Positions 59,628 through 64,000 of a DNA stretch of 64,000 bases are shown here, piece by piece. The notes beneath the pieces were generated by a model that had not been told where the DNA came from, made no database searches, and saw nothing but the letters and a program-made list of their open reading frames with translations. A program made the translations under genes and the position numbers. Origin of the DNA: Actinacidiphila paucisporea (GTDB taxonomy: Bacteria > Actinomycetota > Actinomycetes > Streptomycetales > Streptomycetaceae); NCBI RefSeq assembly GCF_900142575.1, contig NZ_FRBI01000031.1, positions 1 through 64,000 of the forward strand. Reading direction: 5' to 3'. The first letter of the stretch is position 1. The number at the start of each line of letters is the position of its first letter.

Positions 59628-61595
59628 ATGGACGCTGTTCCGCTTCCGACCGCCGGTGCCCTGCACCCCATCCCGCAGCCAGGGGCCGCCCGGCACGCGC
59701 TGCTACGGCTGGTGACGGCCGTGCTCGACGGCGTCGACGAGCGCGAGGTGCTGTGGGGTGCCATGGCCGCGATCGCCGCCACCGGCCCGTTCGTCGCGGA
59801 AGCGGCCTACGCCGTGCACCACGGTCTGGCGCGGCGCTGCTCCCCGGGCCGGGCGGGCGCCTCGGCCTCCGCCGTCGCCTTCGGCGGGCCGGGCAGCGCG
59901 GTGGCGCTGGGGCCGAACCCGACCGACCGGGGGCCGGCCGTGGACCGGACCGGCCGGGAGCCCGCCGTGGACCGGACCGGTTCGGAGCCCGCCGCGGGCC
60001 CAAGGGGCGAAGGCGGGGCTGAAGCGACCGCCGCCGAGGTGATGGCCGCCGACCGGCTCGACCGGCGGATCGACGCCCTCGACGGCCGCAGCCGGAATCT
60101 GCACGAGCCGGGCGGACGCTGGTCACGGGCCATCGCGCTGCGGTACCGGGGTGACTGCCTCGGCTATCTCGTGGTCCGGTCCCCGACCACGCCCTCGCCC
60201 GAGGAGACGGCCCTGACCGATCTGCTCGCGCAGCAGACCGCGAACGCCCTCGCGCGCCTCACCGGGCGCCGGGCGGAGCCGCCCGGCGCCGGCTCGGCGA
60301 GCCTGCCGGGGATCGCGGACCCGGAGGGAAACGGGCACGTCCCGCCCACCACCGGTCCCGGCGCGACCGTCTCCGCCCTGGCCTCGCGGCTCGCCGTCCA
60401 CGACGCGCTCTCCCGCGCCGCCGCCTCCGGCGGGGGTGAGACCGGAGTCCTGCAGGCCCTGCACGACCACACCGGCTTCGCGGCCCGCACCGAGGACCGC
60501 TTCGGCAACCCGCGGGCCCAGGCGGGCCCCGCCCCGGGCCCCGCTCCGGGCCCCGCTCCGGGCCCCGCTCCGGACGAACCCCGCGGAGGACCCGGGGACG
60601 CACCGCGCCCGCGGGACCGGCGCCGGGAGTCCCTGCTGCGTGACGCGCGGCGCCGGCCCGGCGCCGTCCGGGACGGCGACCGGCTGCTCGTCCCGGTCGA
60701 GATGGCCGGGGACCTGCTCGGTGCGGTCGCCCTGGTCGATCCGGACCGGCGGGCGACGGAGACGGACCTCTCGGCGCTGGGGCAGGCCGCTCTGGTGCTG
60801 GCTCCCCTGCTCTCCTACGAGCGCAGGCTGGCCGAGCTGGAGCCGCAGCTGCGCCACGGCCTGGTCGACCGGCTGATCTCGGGTGAGGCGACCGACGACG
60901 ACTTCGCCCAGGCCGCGGCTCTGGGCCACGACCTGCGCCGGCCGTACAGGGTCGCCGTACTGGAGTGGCCGGGGACGGCCGGGAGGGCCGCGCTCGGCGA
61001 CGCGGTGGCGCGGGCGGCCGGGCGGCTGCGCCTGGACGTGCTCGTCGGCTCCCGCGGCGCGGCCACGGTCGTCCTGGTGGCCGGCGAGGACCGGCGTGAC
61101 CCGGCAGGCGAGCTGTACGGCGCCGTCTCCGACGTCCTGGGCACCGGGGCCGGCGCGATCGGGGTCGGCGGCCGCTGCGACGTCTTCACCGATCTGCCGC
61201 ACTCCTACGACGAGGCCGTCCGCGCCCTCACCGTCCGGCGCCGCTCGCAGGACCCGTACGGCAGCACCGGCTTCGAGGAGCTGGGGCTGCGCCGCATGAT
61301 GGGCACCGGCGGGGGCGAACGGGAGGCCGACCGCTTCGTCCGCGAGTGGCTGGGACGGCTGCTGGACTACGACTCCCGCCACCGCACCGAGCTGGTGATG
61401 ACGCTCTCGCGCTATCTGGAGAGCGGGTGCAGCTACGACGCCACGTCCGAGACGCTCCTCATCCACCGCAGCACCGTCCGCTACCGCCTCCAGCGCATCC
61501 GCGAGATCACCGGCCACGACCTCGGCTCCGTCGAGACGCGCCTCAACCTGCACATCGCCACCCGCATCCGCAACGTGCTCGACACGCCCCCCTGA
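59628..61595 (+). CDS. PucR/CdaR-type regulator with GAF domain
   Basis: 655-aa regulator. A short N-terminal part (about 1-60), a GAF-like region interrupted by low-complexity inserts, a second GAF-like stretch (about 330-400), a GGDEF-like remnant (about 430-520) and a C-terminal PucR helix-turn-helix (about 590-645: YLESGCSYDATSETLLIHRST, VRYRLQRI). Proteins of this group respond to metabolites or stress. The inserts hold repeats: DRTGREP/DRTGSEP (about 105-120) and four GPAP units (about 300-318). ATG at 59628; no strong ribosome site. It is divergent from the dnaK operon and a likely candidate to control it (inference). Confidence 0.82.
   Translation: MDAVPLPTAGALHPIPQPGAARHALLRLVTAVLDGVDEREVLWGAMAAIAATGPFVAEAAYAVHHGLARRCSPGRAGASASAVAFGGPGSAVALGPNPTDRGPAVDRTGREPAVDRTGSEPAAGPRGEGGAEATAAEVMAADRLDRRIDALDGRSRNLHEPGGRWSRAIALRYRGDCLGYLVVRSPTTPSPEETALTDLLAQQTANALARLTGRRAEPPGAGSASLPGIADPEGNGHVPPTTGPGATVSALASRLAVHDALSRAAASGGGETGVLQALHDHTGFAARTEDRFGNPRAQAGPAPGPAPGPAPGPAPDEPRGGPGDAPRPRDRRRESLLRDARRRPGAVRDGDRLLVPVEMAGDLLGAVALVDPDRRATETDLSALGQAALVLAPLLSYERRLAELEPQLRHGLVDRLISGEATDDDFAQAAALGHDLRRPYRVAVLEWPGTAGRAALGDAVARAAGRLRLDVLVGSRGAATVVLVAGEDRRDPAGELYGAVSDVLGTGAGAIGVGGRCDVFTDLPHSYDEAVRALTVRRRSQDPYGSTGFEELGLRRMMGTGGGEREADRFVREWLGRLLDYDSRHRTELVMTLSRYLESGCSYDATSETLLIHRSTVRYRLQRIREITGHDLGSVETRLNLHIATRIRNVLDTPP
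60531..60575 (+). repeat. Short tandem repeat (CCGGGCCCCGCT)n in the regulator gene
   Basis: About four copies of a 12-bp unit encode GPAP repeats in the linker between two sensor domains of the PucR-type regulator. In-frame 12-bp changes would alter linker length without breaking the protein. Confidence 0.7.
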
Positions 61596-61622
61596 CGGCC
61601 GTCCCGCCAGGCCGGACAGGCC

Positions 61623-62339
61623 CTAATGCAGGACGCTGACCGCGCGGGCGATCACGAGGAGCGAGGTCAGCAGGGCGGCGATACTCTGGACGCCCATCAT
61701 GACCTTGGCGCGGGTCGACAGCGGCATGGTGTCGGTCGGGCTGAAGGCGGTCGAGTTGGTGACGGACACGTACAGGTAGTCGACCAGGGTGGGCATCCAG
61801 TCGGAGACGACGCTGGACCCGTCCGCGACCTCCTGGACCGCGTCGTCGTTCTCGTCCTGGGAGAAGCGGAAGTCCGCCAGCGGCAGCTCGCCGCGCGGCG
61901 CCTGCGTCCGCATGACGGGACCGCCCCGGTCGAGTTCCCAGTAGGCCAGGCCGAAGGCGACGATGTTGGTGGCCCACACCTGCAAGGCGGCCACCAGCAG
62001 CGAACGCCCGTCCTTGACCCCGGCGTACAGCAGCTCGTGGATGAGGACGCCCAGGGCGAACAGGTTGCTCGCGGCGATCAGCAGGACGAGCGTCAGCGAC
62101 AAGGCGCGGAAGAACCGGGTCTGGCGGGTCAGGCGCTTGGGATTGACCGCGATGAGCGCCACGAGCAGCAGCATCTCCAGTGCCGGCAGTATGTAGCGCG
62201 GCGCGATCAGCAGGCGCTGCGGCAGGGCCAGATACAGCAGGATCGCGGCGAGCGTCGCGATGACACCGGGCAGCCGGGCCTCCCCGCGGCGCTCGTGCCG
62301 GGGATGCCCGGTCTGGGCCTGGACGAGCCTGCGCGTCAT
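61623..62339 (-). CDS. DUF1345 family membrane protein
   Basis: 238-aa membrane protein with about six helices: LPGVIATLAAILLYLALPQ, a helix pair around 50-75, LVLLIAASNLFALGVLI, AALQVWATNIVAFGLAYWEL and a C-terminal pair around 190-235 (YLYVSVTNSTAFSPTDTMPLS is the conserved DUF1345 segment between the last helices). Function unknown; relatives resemble the pore region of ion channels. The ATG at 62339 is preceded by GGGAGC and GGAG; upstream GTG starts are possible. Convergent to the PucR-type gene, with 27 bp between the stops. Confidence 0.75.
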   Translation of the reverse strand: MTRRLVQAQTGHPRHERRGEARLPGVIATLAAILLYLALPQRLLIAPRYILPALEMLLLVALIAVNPKRLTRQTRFFRALSLTLVLLIAASNLFALGVLIHELLYAGVKDGRSLLVAALQVWATNIVAFGLAYWELDRGGPVMRTQAPRGELPLADFRFSQDENDDAVQEVADGSSVVSDWMPTLVDYLYVSVTNSTAFSPTDTMPLSTRAKVMMGVQSIAALLTSLLVIARAVSVLH

Positions 62340-62584
62340 CTCCTGCCCGCTCCCCTTCGTCGACCCAGATCCCTTGCCGCGGCCCGTCACCGGGACATCT
62401 AACCACCGACTGCGCGACGGCCGGTGGACCGCGGTCCGTTTCCCGCGCCGGGCGGTGCCGCGCATCCGTTTCCGCCGCCGAGCGGTGCCCGCGCGTCCGG
62501 CCGGTGGTCGACGCGCCCGCGTCCCCCGCGGGCGGCGGCGCGGCCGACGCGGTCCGGCGGGGCGGTCCGGCTACGCTCGGACCC

Positions 62585-64000
62585 GTGACGTGGCTGCGGG
62601 CCTTCGGGGAGGTCGTGCGATCCGGGCTCACGATCGAGGAGACACGGCTGGAGCCGCTGCTCGCGCTGCGCACGGCGGCCGGCGTGGCGATCGTCGTCGG
62701 CCCCGCGCTCTATCTGGTCTCCCCCGCCTTCGCCGCGTCCGCCGCGCTCGGCGCCTTCTCCGCGGGCGGTGCCACCTTCCAGCGCACCTGGCGTCCGCGC
62801 AAGGTGATCGCGCTCGGCACGGGCGCGGGTCTGGGGCTCAGCACCTTCGTGGGCTACCTGGCGGCGGGGCACCTCGTCACGTTCCTCCCGCTGCTGGCCG
62901 TATGGGCCTTCGCCGCCGGGATGGCGTGGGCCGCCGGGTCGACCGCCGGGATCGTCGCGGCGACGACCGTCGGCAGCATGCTGGTGACCGTCACCCTGCC
63001 CACGAGCGTCGGGAGAGCCCTGGCGCACGCCGGGGTCATCGCACTCGGTGGCGTGGTGCAGGCCCTGCTGATCCTGCTGTTCCCGATCCGCCGCTGGGGC
63101 GCGCACCGTGACGCGCTCGCCGACGGCCTGGCCGCGGTGGCGGACTACGCCCGCCGGCTGCGCCAGGACCCGGCCGCCCCCTTCGACCCCGAGCCGTTGA
63201 TGACGGCCCGGGACGCGGCCGCCGTGACGCCGTCACAGGCCAGGACCCGTCCGCGCGTCCTCCACGGCCCCCGGGGGCTCGCCGAGCGCATCCTGCCGGT
63301 CGTCGCCACGCTCGCCGACCCGGACGTCGGCGCCCCCGCGCAGGGACCCGGGCGGGACCGGGCGCGGGAGTTGCTCGGCGCGGCCGCCGACGTCCTGGAC
63401 GCGGTGGCCCGTGCGATCCGCTGCGGCACTCCCGTGGAGGTGCCGGCGAGCAGCACGGAGGTCCTTCGCCTCGACGAGGAGGACAAGGTCCTTGAGGGGC
63501 CTGCGCGGAAGGCCGCCGAGCAGCTGGTGGAACTGCTCGGCGAGGCGCTGGAGGTCGCCGGGAGCGGCGGCGCGGCCGGGAAGGCGGCCACGGCGCCGGG
63601 CACCGCGCGCGCCCGGTTCCTGGTGCGCCCGACGATGTTCCGGCTGCTGCGGGTCGCCTTCCGGGCGGTCCGCCACGAACTCCGCTGGGACTCCCCCGTC
63701 TTCCGGCACGCCGTCCGGCTGGCGGCCGTGGCCACGCTCGGCTATCTGATCGCCGCCTGGCTGCCGCTGGGCCACAGCTACTGGGCGCCGCTGGCCTCGG
63801 TGATGGTGATGCGGCCGGACTTCCACCGGACGTACGCACGTGCGGTGGGCCGTCTCGCCGGGACCGCGGCGGGGGTCGCGCTGGCCACCGCGATGGTGCG
63901 GGCCGTGGGCCCGGACGCCCATGTGTTCGGCGCGCTGACGGTGGTCTCGGCCGGGCTGTCCTACACCGTGATCCGTACCGGCTACGCCTACTCCCAGTGC
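62585..64000 (+). CDS. FUSC family membrane transporter, 5'-complete, runs off the window
   Basis: The frame from a GTG at 62585 is open for 472 codons to the end of the window. It has a first block of about five to six helices (residues 20-165, including AALGAFSAGGATFQRTWRPRK), a cytoplasmic region (about 165-375) and a second helix block starting FRHAVRLAAVATLGYLIA and WAPLASVMVMRPD, the fusaric-acid-resistance/YccS-like FUSC arrangement. Likely exports aromatic or other organic acids. ATG codons are absent near the start and the ribosome site is weak, so the exact start is uncertain. Confidence 0.85.
   Translation, partial: MTWLRAFGEVVRSGLTIEETRLEPLLALRTAAGVAIVVGPALYLVSPAFAASAALGAFSAGGATFQRTWRPRKVIALGTGAGLGLSTFVGYLAAGHLVTFLPLLAVWAFAAGMAWAAGSTAGIVAATTVGSMLVTVTLPTSVGRALAHAGVIALGGVVQALLILLFPIRRWGAHRDALADGLAAVADYARRLRQDPAAPFDPEPLMTARDAAAVTPSQARTRPRVLHGPRGLAERILPVVATLADPDVGAPAQGPGRDRARELLGAAADVLDAVARAIRCGTPVEVPASSTEVLRLDEEDKVLEGPARKAAEQLVELLGEALEVAGSGGAAGKAATAPGTARARFLVRPTMFRLLRVAFRAVRHELRWDSPVFRHAVRLAAVATLGYLIAAWLPLGHSYWAPLASVMVMRPDFHRTYARAVGRLAGTAAGVALATAMVRAVGPDAHVFGALTVVSAGLSYTVIRTGYAYSQC

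Overview
The window is very GC-rich actinobacterial chromosome, almost certainly Streptomyces or a close relative. Codon third positions are nearly all G/C. Many genes are joined by ATGA or GTGA stop/start overlaps, and GTG and TTG starts are common. The families present are typical of the group: multi-domain SpoIIE-type phosphatases, an ECF41 sigma factor, a fused EfeU/EfeO, a CbpM-type chaperone operon and HxlR regulators. No rRNA, tRNA, CRISPR array or intact transposase was recognised.

Layout. (1) 1-9.5 kb: a secreted lectin-like protein with three DUF11 repeats, a decayed stretch with traces of a DUF721/DciA-like gene, then a GAF/PAS/PP2C/ATPase phosphatase translationally coupled to a XylF-G-H type sugar ABC transporter. 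(2) 10.0-23.8 kb: a compact natural-product cluster without recognisable NRPS or PKS. The minus-strand arm has an ATP-grasp ligase, two MFS exporters and a methyltransferase. The plus-strand arm has a SyrP-like Fe(II)/2-oxoglutarate oxygenase, a PanD aspartate 1-decarboxylase, a DUF6002-like possible PLP protein, a FemAB/GNAT-like transferase, a Rossmann oxidoreductase, a class III aminotransferase and an asparagine-synthetase-type amidotransferase. The arms diverge from a 477-bp AT-richer control region. This is the best candidate here for an undescribed system. (3) 23.8-30.3 kb: gene fragments (DUF3494, alcohol dehydrogenase, DUF8129-like) among a DCC-family oxidoreductase, an SDR, an atypical AA10 LPMO-like protein whose histidine-brace His is internal, and an epimerase/ECF41 sigma pair with a readable ECF41 promoter.

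(4) 30.3-44.4 kb: a second SpoIIE-type phosphatase, cytochrome bd oxidase (cydAB), an F420-dependent-type reductase divergent from an HxlR regulator, a GNAT, a truncated alpha/beta hydrolase, an ABC exporter/two-component operon with a strong inverted repeat upstream, a phospholipase D-like protein and a degenerate NodB-type deacetylase with a BlaI-like operator upstream. (5) 44.7-48.5 kb: an iron-uptake unit (fused efeUO, then Dyp peroxidase efeB) behind an IdeR/DmdR-type iron box. (6) 48.5-64 kb: two small stress-type genes, then a long minus-strand protein-quality-control and redox operon (dnaK, grpE, cbpA-type dnaJ, cbpM, clpB, thioredoxin, UBP zinc finger), followed by a cNMP-domain thioredoxin-reductase-like protein and a DUF1931 protein. 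It is divergent from a PucR-type regulator. A DUF1345-like membrane protein and the start of a FUSC transporter close the window.

The cluster genes suggest an amino-acid-derived product. Aspartate may be hydroxylated and decarboxylated (beta-alanine or an isoserine-like unit), transaminated or amidated, then joined by ATP-grasp and/or tRNA-dependent ligation and exported by two MFS pumps. That pathway is inference; the gene family calls rest on visible motifs.
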